A DNA stretch of 32,923 nucleotides from an uncultured Prevotellaceae bacterium (GCA_947167515.1 CAMVIM010000038.1:1-32923), one strand, 5' to 3'; shown: positions 17,434 to 25,238, numbered from the stretch's first letter. The notes: generated by a model from the sequence alone, not told the origin. Made by a program: numbers and translations.

Positions 17434-18456
17434 TTATCGCATCAGGAACGGGTAATTGTTAACATTCTTCAAGGCGATACCCGTACCCTTGGCAACAGAG
17501 TGCAGAGGGTCATCGTCCACATGGAATGGAATCTGAATCTTTTCGGAGAGTCGCTTGTCGAGGCCGCGCAGAAGGGCACCACCACCAGTCAGCCAGATGC
17601 CGTTCTTCACGATGTCGGCATAGAGTTCAGGTGGAGTGACTTCCAGTGCCTGAAGCACCGCCGTTTCAATCTTGGCGATGGTCTTGTCGATGCAGTGTGC
17701 AATTTCCTGATAGCAGACAGAAATCTCCAGTGGCAGGGCAGTGATACGGTTAGGGCCGTGCACGGTATAGTCTTCGGGTGCCTCGTCGCCAAGGTCTGGA
17801 AGTGCTGAACCCACATTGATTTTGATGCGTTCAGCCATACGCTCGGACACCTTCACGTTGTGCTGACGAGCCATATAGTCCTGAATGTCAGCTGTCAGTT
17901 CGTCGCCTGCCACACGGATGGAGTTGTTGCTCACGATACCGCCCAAAGAGATGACGGCGATTTCGGTAGAACCACCACCTATATCGACAATCATCTGACC
18001 CTCTGCTGCTTCCACGTCGATGCCACATCCGATGGCTGCTGCCATTGGCTCGAAGATGAGATAGACATCGCGGCCGCCTGAGTGTTCGGCACTATCGCGC
18101 ACGGCACGAAGTTCCACTTCGGTCGAACCTGAAGGAACGCCAATCACCATGCGGAGTGAAGGAGTGAAGAGGTGGTGTCCTGTCTTGACCATCTTGATAA
18201 GTCCGCGCATCATCTGTTCGCAGGCATAGAAGTCGGCTATCACACCGTCGCGCAGTGGACGGCTGGTGCGGATGCCTTCATGCTCCTTTCCGAACATCAT
18301 CTTGGCCTTGTTTCCCACCGCAATCATCTTGTTCGTTTTCTTGTCAAGGGCTACCACCGATGGCTCGTCCACCACAATTTTTCCGTTACAGGTGATGATG
18401 GTGTTAGCAGTGCCGAGGTCCATCGCTATATCTTGTGTCAAAGAGAAAAATCCCAT
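17434..18456 (-). CDS. mreB: Actin-like rod-shape protein MreB
   Basis: 340 residues, normal length. MreB polymerises on the inner membrane and positions the elongasome. ATPase signatures are the phosphate-1 loop DLGTANTII (residues 12-20), the phosphate-2 loop VDIGGGSTEIAVIS and the adenosine loop LTGGGALLRGL. It is the first gene of the mre block, 53 bp after the end of purH. That gap has no terminator and only an imperfect -7-like box (TAATTTG), so transcription may come mainly from the purH promoter. Confidence 0.98.
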   Translation of the reverse strand: MGFFSLTQDIAMDLGTANTIITCNGKIVVDEPSVVALDKKTNKMIAVGNKAKMMFGKEHEGIRTSRPLRDGVIADFYACEQMMRGLIKMVKTGHHLFTPSLRMVIGVPSGSTEVELRAVRDSAEHSGGRDVYLIFEPMAAAIGCGIDVEAAEGQMIVDIGGGSTEIAVISLGGIVSNNSIRVAGDELTADIQDYMARQHNVKVSERMAERIKINVGSALPDLGDEAPEDYTVHGPNRITALPLEISVCYQEIAHCIDKTIAKIETAVLQALEVTPPELYADIVKNGIWLTGGGALLRGLDKRLSEKIQIPFHVDDDPLHSVAKGTGIALKNVNNYPFLMR

Positions 18457-18509
18457 AATCTTATTTACAATTGGACAAATTACGATTTACTATTTAGAGC
18501 CCTCACTTT

Positions 18510-19103
18510 TTATTTTGCAAAATACTCGTGAATGGCGGTGTCGTAGTGGCTTGATGTGGCAAAAGCACGCTCGGCAAACTGCTTGCGCTGTGCCTTTGTT
18601 GTCTCAGCACCCTGTGCTTTCACGATGTCGAGCAGAGGCTTATATTCAGCCTTGCTGGGCACGATGACCACATCGTTGAAGTTCTTGGCAGCTGCGCGAA
18701 TGAGCGAAATGCCACCGATGTCAATCTTCTCGATGATGGTAGGCTCGTCGTTGGTGTTGGCCACAGTTTCCTCGAAAGGATAGAGGTCAACGATGACGAG
18801 GTCGATTTCTGGAATCTCATATTTAGCCATTTCCTGCTGGTCGCTTTCCAGTTCGCGGCGACCCAGGATGCCACCAAACACTTTGGGGTGGAGTGTTTTA
18901 ACGCGTCCGCCCAAGATTGATGGATATGTAGTCAGTTCCTCCACTTTCTGGCATGGATAACCGAGACTTTCGATGAATGCTTGTGTGCCCCCTGTAGAAA
19001 GGAATTTTACCCCATTTTTGTTCAGCTCTGCAAGTAATTCTTCTAATCCATCTTTGTGGAATACCGAAACAAGAGCCGTCTTGATTTTCTTTGTGTCAGC
19101 CAT
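18510..19103 (-). CDS. purH: Stand-alone IMP cyclohydrolase (PurH N-terminal domain only)
   Basis: 197 residues, against about 505-510 for the usual bifunctional PurH. It contains the complete MGS-like IMP cyclohydrolase domain, which closes FAICAR to IMP: STGGT at 36-40, GGRVKTLHPK with Lys69, DLYPF with Tyr108, KIDIGG with Asp128 and AAAKN with Lys140, the residues associated with catalysis in this domain. The frame stops after HEYFAK, just where the AICAR transformylase domain would begin. The following 53 bp have no remnant of it before mreB. AICAR formylation must then be encoded elsewhere, or be missing. The location before mreB is the ordinary place of full-length purH in Bacteroidales. 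Confidence 0.9.
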   Translation of the reverse strand: MADTKKIKTALVSVFHKDGLEELLAELNKNGVKFLSTGGTQAFIESLGYPCQKVEELTTYPSILGGRVKTLHPKVFGGILGRRELESDQQEMAKYEIPEIDLVIVDLYPFEETVANTNDEPTIIEKIDIGGISLIRAAAKNFNDVVIVPSKAEYKPLLDIVKAQGAETTKAQRKQFAERAFATSSHYDTAIHEYFAK

Positions 19104-19195
19104 TTTCTCCTAAATTTATATGTATGAATAACTTCTTGATTCAAGTTTTGCTGTGTACGCACACAACAGTGCGTTGACAACTGCTTTTTGAACTG

Positions 19196-19203
19196 CAAAG
19201 TTA
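19196..19203 (-). promoter_or_regulatory. Promoter -7 box for purH and the mre operon
   Basis: TAACTTTG on the minus strand matches TAnnTTTG, 92 bp before the purH ATG. The predicted leader contains a small hairpin (ACGCAC at 19157-19162 pairing with GTGCGT at 19169-19174). No riboswitch class was recognised. Confidence 0.5.
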
Positions 19204-19265
19204 GGTATTTCTTGCGATAGATATGGAAAGAATTTCGTTTTTTTCCATCTTTATAGAGAAAAATC

Positions 19266-19296
19266 TTGTGAGAATGAAAACTTTGTGCTAATTTTG
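19266..19296 (+). promoter_or_regulatory. Promoter for the TonB-C protein gene
   Basis: A -33-like TTG (19266-19268), 20 bp spacer and the -7 box TAATTTTG (19289-19296). Start of transcription would be near 19303, about 20 nt before the ATG at 19324. Confidence 0.65.
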
Positions 19297-19323
19297 AACT
19301 CTGAAACGTCAAAAGTGAAATTT

Positions 19324-19755
19324 ATGAAACAACTCACACTCCTGTTTTTCTTCCTTTTTTTCGTGTCTGCCAAGGCACAGTTTTTCTATGGATTTCCCCC
19401 TGCACAAAGGGTGGAGCAGAAGAAGGAAAAATATACAGCACCCACCTACAAGAAGGGGGAAGCGGGCATTGAAGCCTTTATTCAGAAGAACTTCCGTCAA
19501 AGTGAAAATCGTGAACGCGTTGACGGTAAGATTATCGTGGCAGTCATCACCGATGCCAAAGGTAAACCTGTTGAAACACATATCGTTCGCTCGTTGACAA
19601 AAGCCTTGGATGAAGAGGCTGTGAGAGTGTGTCGAAAGATGCGTTTCAAACCCGCCACTTTGGGAAAAAAGAAGGTGAAGGGACGCATTGATATCACTTT
19701 TCCCATCCAGCATGGCAGAATCTCTTATGTGGATATCCCGACAATAGAGGTCTGA
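19324..19755 (+). CDS. Secreted protein with TonB C-terminal domain
   Basis: 143 residues. A signal peptide (LTLLFFFLFFVSAKAQ) is followed by a short charged linker and a TonB C-terminal fold: GKIIVAVITDAKGKPVETHIVRSLTKALDEEAVRVCRKMRFKPA and a beta-strand pair. The energy transducer TonB normally has a membrane anchor and a long proline-rich spanner. Here only the domain itself is secreted, so it is probably a small periplasmic TonB-like protein and may not transmit energy. The ATG at 19324 is chosen because the -7 box lies at 19289-19296, downstream of an in-frame ATG at 19285, and because the signal peptide then starts at residue 1. Confidence 0.85.
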   Translation: MKQLTLLFFFLFFVSAKAQFFYGFPPAQRVEQKKEKYTAPTYKKGEAGIEAFIQKNFRQSENRERVDGKIIVAVITDAKGKPVETHIVRSLTKALDEEAVRVCRKMRFKPATLGKKKVKGRIDITFPIQHGRISYVDIPTIEV

Positions 19756-19779
19756 CACAACTCTCCAAATAGATGTGTT

Positions 19780-19829
19780 AAAAGCGATGTGCCCCATGTC
19801 GGTTGACCGACATGGGGCACATCGCTTTT
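19780..19829. terminator. Bidirectional terminator with a perfect 24-bp stem
   Basis: Arms 19780-19803 and 19806-19829 are perfectly complementary, and AAAA/TTTT at the base gives a U-run on either strand. It separates the convergent TonB-C and glycine-zipper genes. Confidence 0.92.
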
Positions 19830-19853
19830 GGAGTTCTTTCAGTTGGGAATCTT

Positions 19854-20636
19854 TCACCTTATTTCCACAAACAAGGTGCTGCTGGTGTTTTGCTTGCCGG
19901 CATAGAGCGTGTTGAGACAAATGCCAACCGCCTGACCTCGTTTGGCACGGTCGCAAAGTATGCGTCCTGTGTAGCGAATTTTCTGTCCAGGACGCAACGT
20001 CGTGGTGAGCGAAGGGGAAAGCCTGAAGCGTTTTTCGTCATCGACTTTTAGGAAGATAATCACATCGTTCAGCACCGAGTTGGAGGTGTTGGTGATGTAG
20101 CCTTCCACTTCGATGGTTTCTCCCTTCGAAATGTAGCCCGTACCGTCTATGTCCATGAATGTGAGGTCGGAAATGCTGATAACGGTATTTGTATGGACTT
20201 GATAGGTGCTACCAGAAATTCCTTGATTGGTATCATTTGAATTTCCTTGATAGGCCCCCCCGCCAATCTGGTAGTCGGGGGTGTTGTCATAGCCACCTGT
20301 GGTGCGCCTGTTCTCTCGGGTGTCGTAATCGCTGTAACCATCTCCGTAGCCGTCACGTCGGCGGGCTTCCGCTTTTTCTTTCTGTTCAATCTGGCTGGCG
20401 ATGCCCACTCCGAGGGCGGCACCGATGCCCATGCCGATGAGGCTACCGAGGGCGGCATTGCCTCCACGGTAGTAGCGTCCGTGTCTGTGACCGCCAGAGA
20501 GGTAACCGACAGCACTACCTACATGACTGCCAATCATGGCTCCTGTCACTCCGCCTGCTGCCTGATATGAACTTTCGCAACTGCTGGCCAGCAGGAGGGT
20601 GGCCAATGCTAAACATGTGATTTTGGTCGCTTTCAT
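19854..20636 (-). CDS. Glycine-zipper lipoprotein
   Basis: 260 residues. The signal peptide ends in a lipobox, LLASSC, with Cys20 as the lipidated residue. Residues 25-85 have glycine-zipper repeats (GGVTGAMIGSHVGSAVGYLSGG and ALGSLIGMGIGAALGVGIA) as in envelope 2TM-type proteins. A low-complexity polar linker follows, rich in G, Y, D and N (about 88-145). A beta-rich C-terminal domain (about 150-260) has the pattern GETIEVEGYITNTSNSVLNDV and LRPGQKIRYTGRI, resembling an Ig-like or DUF3426-type domain. The exact function is unknown; it probably sits at the inner face of the outer membrane. It starts 39 bp after nudC on the same strand. Confidence 0.75.
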   Translation of the reverse strand: MKATKITCLALATLLLASSCESSYQAAGGVTGAMIGSHVGSAVGYLSGGHRHGRYYRGGNAALGSLIGMGIGAALGVGIASQIEQKEKAEARRRDGYGDGYSDYDTRENRRTTGGYDNTPDYQIGGGAYQGNSNDTNQGISGSTYQVHTNTVISISDLTFMDIDGTGYISKGETIEVEGYITNTSNSVLNDVIIFLKVDDEKRFRLSPSLTTTLRPGQKIRYTGRILCDRAKRGQAVGICLNTLYAGKQNTSSTLFVEIR

Positions 20637-20675
20637 TGTTTCTTGTTTTTTTTGAGATTGTTGAACATGTTTTTG

Positions 20676-21464
20676 TCATTCGGTTGCTCTCTCTTCTATA
20701 TAATTGTCAATCAATCTTCTGGCTATCGACATCTTGTCGGGAATAGGGGGGAGGTTCTTTCGGTTGAACCATCCTGCCTTGCTCAGTTCTTTTTCTTGCA
20801 GATGCAGTTCTCCAGCCTCGTAGTCGGCTGTGAAGCCAATCATGATGCCACACGGGTAAGGCCAAGGCTGACTGCCGAAGTAGCGTATGTTCTTGATTGC
20901 AAGACCCACTTCTTCCATCACTTCACGCTTCACACATTGTTCCAGCGTTTCGCCTGTCTCTACAAAACCTGCCACCAATCCGTACATCTCGCTTCGGCGG
21001 AAATTCTTCGCGTGAACCAGCAGGATGTCATCTCCACGTCTGATTCTCACGATGATGGCAGGGCTGACCTGTGGCCACACTTCCTTTCCGCAATGGGTGC
21101 ATTGCTTGCTGATGATGGTGTTGCGCTTCATCGGCGCGCCACACACGCCGCAATATCGGGTGTTGCTGTCCCAATAGAGCAGTTCGGCACCCTTGCCCGC
21201 CGTATTGTAGAGCGCATGCGGCAGCACGTTCCACGTTTCGCGCAGCCCCATCGTCACATATCCTTTCATGTCCTGTGGAGGTGTGTTGAGACTGTAGGCA
21301 ATGCAGGGCACACCTTCCAGCGGAGGCAGTTCCTGCCGTGGTGTCCATTCCTTCATGGGGAAAGGAGGCTCCACCATGCAGGGCACGTGGTAACCCGTTT
21401 CGTCGTGCTGCAGCACCAGGGTGTTGCTGATGAAGACGAACCAATATGTAGATGGCTTCTCCAT
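20676..21464 (-). CDS. nudC: NudC-like NAD(H) pyrophosphatase, Nudix family
   Basis: 262 residues, matching the family. A zinc ribbon has Cys105, Cys108, Cys122 and Cys125 (CGVCG and CTHCG). The Nudix box spans residues 166-187 with the glycine, REVMEEVG and metal-binding glutamates intact, and the NudC-specific motif SQPWPYP lies at 198-204. NudC cleaves NADH to NMNH and AMP and removes NAD caps from RNA. The N-terminal domain (1-100) is less conserved. It carries a -7 box 23 bp upstream and probably shares its transcript with the glycine-zipper lipoprotein. Confidence 0.93.
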   Translation of the reverse strand: MEKPSTYWFVFISNTLVLQHDETGYHVPCMVEPPFPMKEWTPRQELPPLEGVPCIAYSLNTPPQDMKGYVTMGLRETWNVLPHALYNTAGKGAELLYWDSNTRYCGVCGAPMKRNTIISKQCTHCGKEVWPQVSPAIIVRIRRGDDILLVHAKNFRRSEMYGLVAGFVETGETLEQCVKREVMEEVGLAIKNIRYFGSQPWPYPCGIMIGFTADYEAGELHLQEKELSKAGWFNRKNLPPIPDKMSIARRLIDNYIEERATE

Positions 21465-21475
21465 GCGGATGTTGC

Positions 21476-21494
21476 TAATTTTGTGTCAAAATTA
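21476..21494. promoter_or_regulatory. Palindromic -7 element before nudC
   Basis: TAATTTTGTGTCAAAATTA is a palindrome except for its 3-base centre. The right half read leftward (21494-21487) is the -7 box of nudC. The left half is an identical box on the plus strand. It may be two divergent promoters or an operator overlapping the promoter. Confidence 0.5.
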
Positions 21495-21566
21495 CGGATA
21501 TTTTGCGATATGGTTACTATTTTTTGTCTTTAATTTCCTTAAAAAAGTTAAGACTTGCCTTTAAAG

Positions 21567-21597
21567 TTGTAAATTAGAATGAAAAAGTTTACTTTTG
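21567..21597 (+). promoter_or_regulatory. Promoter for the GH25 lysozyme gene
   Basis: A -33-like TTG (21567-21569), a 20-bp spacer, then TACTTTTG (21590-21597), the best promoter in the window. Because it lies downstream of the ATG at 21579, that codon should not be in the mRNA, which fixes the start at 21621. Confidence 0.75.
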
Positions 21598-21620
21598 TAC
21601 TCAAATTTGAAAACAACTAT

Positions 21621-22454
21621 ATGAGAAGAAAGACTCGCGCGTACATATATTATATTATTGCAACTGTTGTGGCGGTGATGTGTTTCACTCCTGCCTATGC
21701 AGAGAAACGTGAAAAAAACAAGAAAAAGCATCAGGTGGAGACGGTAACAGATTTTCATCCAGATCCTGTGGCTCGGAAGTCTCGTCCCGACCGTCATCCG
21801 AAAGCATTGGAGAAACCATTCCTGCTGGCCAGCAGCCGCTATCCAACTGGCCCCATGTTGCATGGAATCGACGTGAGCCACTATCAGGGACGCATCAACT
21901 GGGACGAAGTGGCGAGAGACTCAAGGGTTACTTATGTATATCTGAAGGCTACTGAAGGAACGGGCAACGTGGATGGCACCTATCGCTACAATTTCAGCGA
22001 GTGTAAGCGAGTAGGCCTGAAAGTGGGTGCCTACCATTTCTTCCGTCCCCAACTTTCGGCAAGAGCACAGTTCGACAATTTTGTCTCGCAGGTTGACACC
22101 AAGAAGCAAGACCTCTTGCCCGTAGTCGATGTGGAGACCATGAATGGTGTGTCCGATGGGGTGATGCAGTCGCGTCTGCTCGAACTGTGCGAACTCATCG
22201 AGAAGGAATATGGCAAGAAGCCCATCATCTATACGGGCAAGAACTTCTTCAACAAGCACATCTACGGCAACTCGCGTCTGCGCTCCTATAAGTTCTTCAT
22301 CGCCGCCTACGCTTTCGACGAGCCAGTGCTCTACGGAAACATGGATTACGTCATGTGGCAGTATTCGGCCACAGGCACCGTGCGAGGCATCAGGGGTAAT
22401 GTCGATATGAGCCGCTTTGTGGGGCGTCACACCATCCGTGACATCGCCTATTGA
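21621..22454 (+). CDS. Secreted GH25 lysozyme (N-acetylmuramidase)
   Basis: 277 residues. A signal peptide (about 1-27: basic RRKTR, then a hydrophobic stretch ending PAYA) is followed by a basic linker (28-75) and a GH25 domain. The catalytic motif PVVDVE places Asp170 and Glu172 in the active site, with Asp84 in GIDVSHYQG. Other family parts are YLKATEG, GAYHFF, PIIYTG and MWQYSATGTVRGI. GH25 enzymes cut the muramic acid-glucosamine bond of peptidoglycan. The start at 21621 is preferred because a promoter lies between it and the longer ATG at 21579. The gene is monocistronic and ends at a strong terminator. Confidence 0.93.
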   Translation: MRRKTRAYIYYIIATVVAVMCFTPAYAEKREKNKKKHQVETVTDFHPDPVARKSRPDRHPKALEKPFLLASSRYPTGPMLHGIDVSHYQGRINWDEVARDSRVTYVYLKATEGTGNVDGTYRYNFSECKRVGLKVGAYHFFRPQLSARAQFDNFVSQVDTKKQDLLPVVDVETMNGVSDGVMQSRLLELCELIEKEYGKKPIIYTGKNFFNKHIYGNSRLRSYKFFIAAYAFDEPVLYGNMDYVMWQYSATGTVRGIRGNVDMSRFVGRHTIRDIAY

Positions 22455-22487
22455 ACTAACGGACTATCTTGCCAAGTAAAAGAGAAA

Positions 22488-22530
22488 CCGCCTATCTCAT
22501 TCGTCACGAATGGGGTAGGCGGCCTTTTTT
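22488..22530. terminator. Terminator after the GH25 gene
   Basis: A 16-bp stem with two G-T pairs (22488-22503 with 22507-22522) is followed by CCTTTTTT. On the minus strand the stem is followed by TTTCTCTTTT, so it may also stop leftward transcription. Confidence 0.85.
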
Positions 22531-22655
22531 GTCTCTAACATTTTATGGTTTACGTAATTCTTGATTTCGATTTGTGCAGATTTGAATGTTTTTGCTAATC
22601 ACAAACAAGTTACACATATCTTTTCGGAGTGTGTCTCACGACACGGTATTTATTA

Positions 22656-22802
22656 TTATGAGTAAAGATTCTTCTTCTGTGGTAGATAGTTCTCTTCAAA
22701 ATCGCTCTCTTCTTCGCTCCCTTCTTCGCTCCCTTCTTCAGTCTCTTCTTCTGTGTCTAATCTTCTCTCGTCAAAATCGCTCTCTTCAGTTCCTTTATCT
22801 TT
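22656..22802 (-). other. Acidic open frame without a start codon, built on 12-bp repeats
   Basis: Between a TGA and the TAA at 22656-22658 there are 48 sense codons, rich in Glu, Asp and Ser. No ATG, GTG or TTG occurs in frame. The core is four 12-bp units (22704-22751; GCTCCCTTCTTC on the plus strand). It is flanked by a 17-bp direct repeat at 22696-22712 and 22771-22787, which encodes ESDF twice. A leftward promoter sits just upstream at 22811-22841. It could be a decayed gene tail or part of a non-coding RNA. A plus-strand open frame across the same DNA (22586-22897) looks like chance. The rest of the gap 22531-22880 shows only a small hairpin (22631-22644). Confidence 0.4.
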
Positions 22803-22810
22803 TCACGGTG

Positions 22811-22841
22811 CAAAGTTACGGACTTTTTCATCTTCGCACAA
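22811..22841 (-). promoter_or_regulatory. Orphan leftward promoter
   Basis: On the minus strand TTG (22841-22839), a 20-bp spacer and TAACTTTG (22818-22811) match the Bacteroidetes pattern with ideal spacing. No conventional gene follows. The next leftward stop signal is the terminator near 22488, which would give an RNA of about 320 nt. Confidence 0.55.
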
Positions 22842-22882
22842 TACCTAAAATGAGTGATTTTTTGTCATTAAAGTCACAGAAA

Positions 22883-22921
22883 AAGGGTATTCATTAACGG
22901 AAACCGTTAGCGAATACCCTT
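22883..22921 (-). terminator. Terminator after the SurA/PpiD-like gene
   Basis: An 18-bp stem with two imperfect positions (22883-22900 with 22904-22921) and an AAA loop is followed on the minus strand by TTT and more T. It lies 60 bp after the stop codon of the foldase gene. Confidence 0.8.
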
Positions 22922-22980
22922 ATGAATCAGTCCTATACCTATTTCTTAGGAAGGACGAATGGTGTTGAAAATGCCTTTCT

Positions 22981-25131
22981 TTAGAAGAACTTGTAGCGTC
23001 TGTCCTTCACGTTTGCTTTCAGATAGAGTGCGTTGATGATGGCGCTCGAAGCATTGCGGAAGTTGGTCATGGCAAGCGATGATTCCTCTGCCTTTGCATC
23101 AAACTTCTCAGATGTCTTGGTCTTGTTGAGCACCTGGAACATATAAACACCGCTGTTGCCCTTGATGGCACTTGCGAAAGCACCCTTGGCTGTCTTGGCT
23201 GCCTTTGCGCTCACGAGAGGCTCAGATGCATGTGTGGCAGAGATGAAAGTGGGGGCACCGAACGAAACGTGCTTGATGGTGTCAACCACAGCGTTCTTGA
23301 TGTTCTTAGCATCGGCAATGCTCTTGGCGTTCTTGGCCGATTCGTAGATCTTCTCAATCTTCTTATCGTTCTTTACCTCCTCAGTCAACACGTCCTTCAA
23401 CTTCTCCAGAGAGCGGTAACCCTCCTTGTTGATGCCTGTCAGTGTGAGGAGCATCAGGTGGTCGTTGCTGCCACATTCGTAGAGCTGAGAAACATCGCCC
23501 ACTTTCGCATCATCGAACACCCACTTCAGTGCATCGCGAGTGGCGCGGATGCCTGCAATACCGTGTGCGCTGGTTGTCAAGTCTTCCATTGGGCGAACGG
23601 TATAGCCGCTCTTGGCTGCGTTAGCCTCAATCTTGTCCCACGTGGCGTTCTCTGCGATGAAGGAAGAGAACTTGTTGTACTCCTTACTGTATGTCTCGTC
23701 AGAGAACTTCAGTTCTTTCACCACCGATGCCACGTTATATTTCGTGATAGGATTAGCGGTCTTCATCACCTGCAGAATCACTGTCGATCCGTTCTCCAGC
23801 GTCAGCTTCTTGCTCTCGCCAGCATTCATGCCATAGAGTGTGTTGATGAAGAGTGTGTTGTCTGCATCGAGGGCTGCGTTCTCAAACTGAGAAGTGGTAA
23901 TCCATGCAGAATCGCCCGTCTGGTTGTATTTCTTGGCGATGTCCTTGAAAGCGGCACCACTGCTCAAAGCTGTCATGATGCTGTCAGCCTTCTTGGCAAT
24001 GTCAGCCTCATCCTTGCCAATCACACCAATCTGGCGGAAGAGCACAGAATCGACTACCGTAGCCTTGCCCAGCACCTTGTAGGTGTAGTAGGTGTTGGTC
24101 ATCGGGTCAAATGCAGGAGCCTTCACCGTGCCCACAGCCGTCGAGTCGAGCAGGGCAGAAATCATGCTTGGGAAAGCATTCTTGGTCTTGTACACATCAG
24201 AATAAGGTACCAGCGAAGTAGCTTGACGAACGGCATTTCCAGCCTCAGTGTTTGTCTGAGCAGAGGTCAACTTTTTAGCGGCATCAGCCATATCTGTCTC
24301 TGCTGCTTTCTTGTCAGCCTCGCTGGCTACCACCTGCACGTCAATCAGTTTGATGTCGCGAGTTTCGATGAACTGCTGATACTTCTCTTTTTCCTCCTCA
24401 TACTTAGCCTTCAGGTCCTCGTCGCTCACCTTCACCTCGTCGTCCTTCACCGATGAAGCGGGGATGGCTGCCAACAGCAGGTCGCTCTCCTCTGCACGGC
24501 TGTCGAAAGCCAACTTGGCCTCAACAGGGTTGGAGAGGAAACTCTGCGAAAGGAGCACCTGATATTTCTGAGTGAGCAACTGGTCGCGAATCTGGCGCTG
24601 GGCAAACAGATAATACTTGTAGATTTTCTCGTAAGTCTCGGGCATCTGTGAACCGGAATCCTTCAACTTCTTGTACTCCGTCAGGAACGTGTTCACCATT
24701 GCATAGTCATACTGACCTGTCTGCTGGTTCATGAACACAGGCACTTGAAGCATTTGGCTGTAGCCACTCTTCACCACGTCTGCAATCTCATCATCAGTCA
24801 CGCTGAGACCCAGTTCGTCGCATTGCTTCACGATGAGCTGTGACTGCACATAAGTCTGCCACGCCTCATCCTTGATGCGGTTCAGCTCGTCCTCGCTGAA
24901 AGAACTTTTGTTCTGAACGATTTCGTAGTAAGTCTGGAGATCATCAATCATTTTCTGATACTCCTGAATGGAAACGGACTTGCCGTCAATCTCTCCCACC
25001 TGTTGGCTTGAATTCTGGAAGAGGCTCTCAAGGCCTCTGAACAAGTCTCCCGCTACGAACAGGAAAAGTGCCAGGGCGATGATGGAAACAAGGAGAACTC
25101 CTTTGCTTCTGATTTTTTGTAATGCTGCCAT
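22981..25131 (-). CDS. Membrane-anchored SurA/PpiD-like peptidyl-prolyl isomerase family chaperone
   Basis: 716 residues. An N-terminal basic stretch and one membrane helix (about 12-28) anchor a long periplasmic part, the PpiD layout. Residues 40-220 form a SurA N-terminal-type helical domain (VGEIDGKSVSIQEYQKMIDDL, WQTYVQSQLIVKQCDELGLSVTDDEI). A parvulin-like segment follows at about 355-420 (VLFRQIGVIGKDEADIAKKADSIMTAL, then FKDIAKKYN), and more helical sequence runs to the end. PpiD helps secreted proteins fold as they leave SecYEG. The position where active parvulins have the ARHIL histidine reads FRQIG, so isomerase activity is doubtful and a chaperone role is more likely. The gene is monocistronic with its own -7 box and terminator. 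Confidence 0.88.
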   Translation of the reverse strand: MAALQKIRSKGVLLVSIIALALFLFVAGDLFRGLESLFQNSSQQVGEIDGKSVSIQEYQKMIDDLQTYYEIVQNKSSFSEDELNRIKDEAWQTYVQSQLIVKQCDELGLSVTDDEIADVVKSGYSQMLQVPVFMNQQTGQYDYAMVNTFLTEYKKLKDSGSQMPETYEKIYKYYLFAQRQIRDQLLTQKYQVLLSQSFLSNPVEAKLAFDSRAEESDLLLAAIPASSVKDDEVKVSDEDLKAKYEEEKEKYQQFIETRDIKLIDVQVVASEADKKAAETDMADAAKKLTSAQTNTEAGNAVRQATSLVPYSDVYKTKNAFPSMISALLDSTAVGTVKAPAFDPMTNTYYTYKVLGKATVVDSVLFRQIGVIGKDEADIAKKADSIMTALSSGAAFKDIAKKYNQTGDSAWITTSQFENAALDADNTLFINTLYGMNAGESKKLTLENGSTVILQVMKTANPITKYNVASVVKELKFSDETYSKEYNKFSSFIAENATWDKIEANAAKSGYTVRPMEDLTTSAHGIAGIRATRDALKWVFDDAKVGDVSQLYECGSNDHLMLLTLTGINKEGYRSLEKLKDVLTEEVKNDKKIEKIYESAKNAKSIADAKNIKNAVVDTIKHVSFGAPTFISATHASEPLVSAKAAKTAKGAFASAIKGNSGVYMFQVLNKTKTSEKFDAKAEESSLAMTNFRNASSAIINALYLKANVKDRRYKFF

Positions 25132-25238
25132 TTTTTATTTAATTTTTATTGATTATGTATTCTTTTTCTTCGGACGAATCGTCCTCATTCCACGACCAAT
25201 GCGAGGGGAGTCCCCTCCACCTTATCGCAAAAATCATG

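Noticed and set aside
19104-19195. Possible purine riboswitch in the purH leader
   Set aside because: Only a 6-bp hairpin and short inverted repeats are visible. No conserved aptamer pattern that I recognise is present.
22586-22897. Plus-strand open frame of 103 codons in the gap after the lysozyme gene
   Set aside because: Its Ser/Leu-rich core is produced by the 12-bp repeats, and it runs through the leftward terminator at 22883-22921. No start signal was seen.
23230-24456. Plus-strand open frame (408 codons) antisense to the foldase gene
   Set aside because: Cys, His and Val rich shadow of a gene with clear family features; no independent support.
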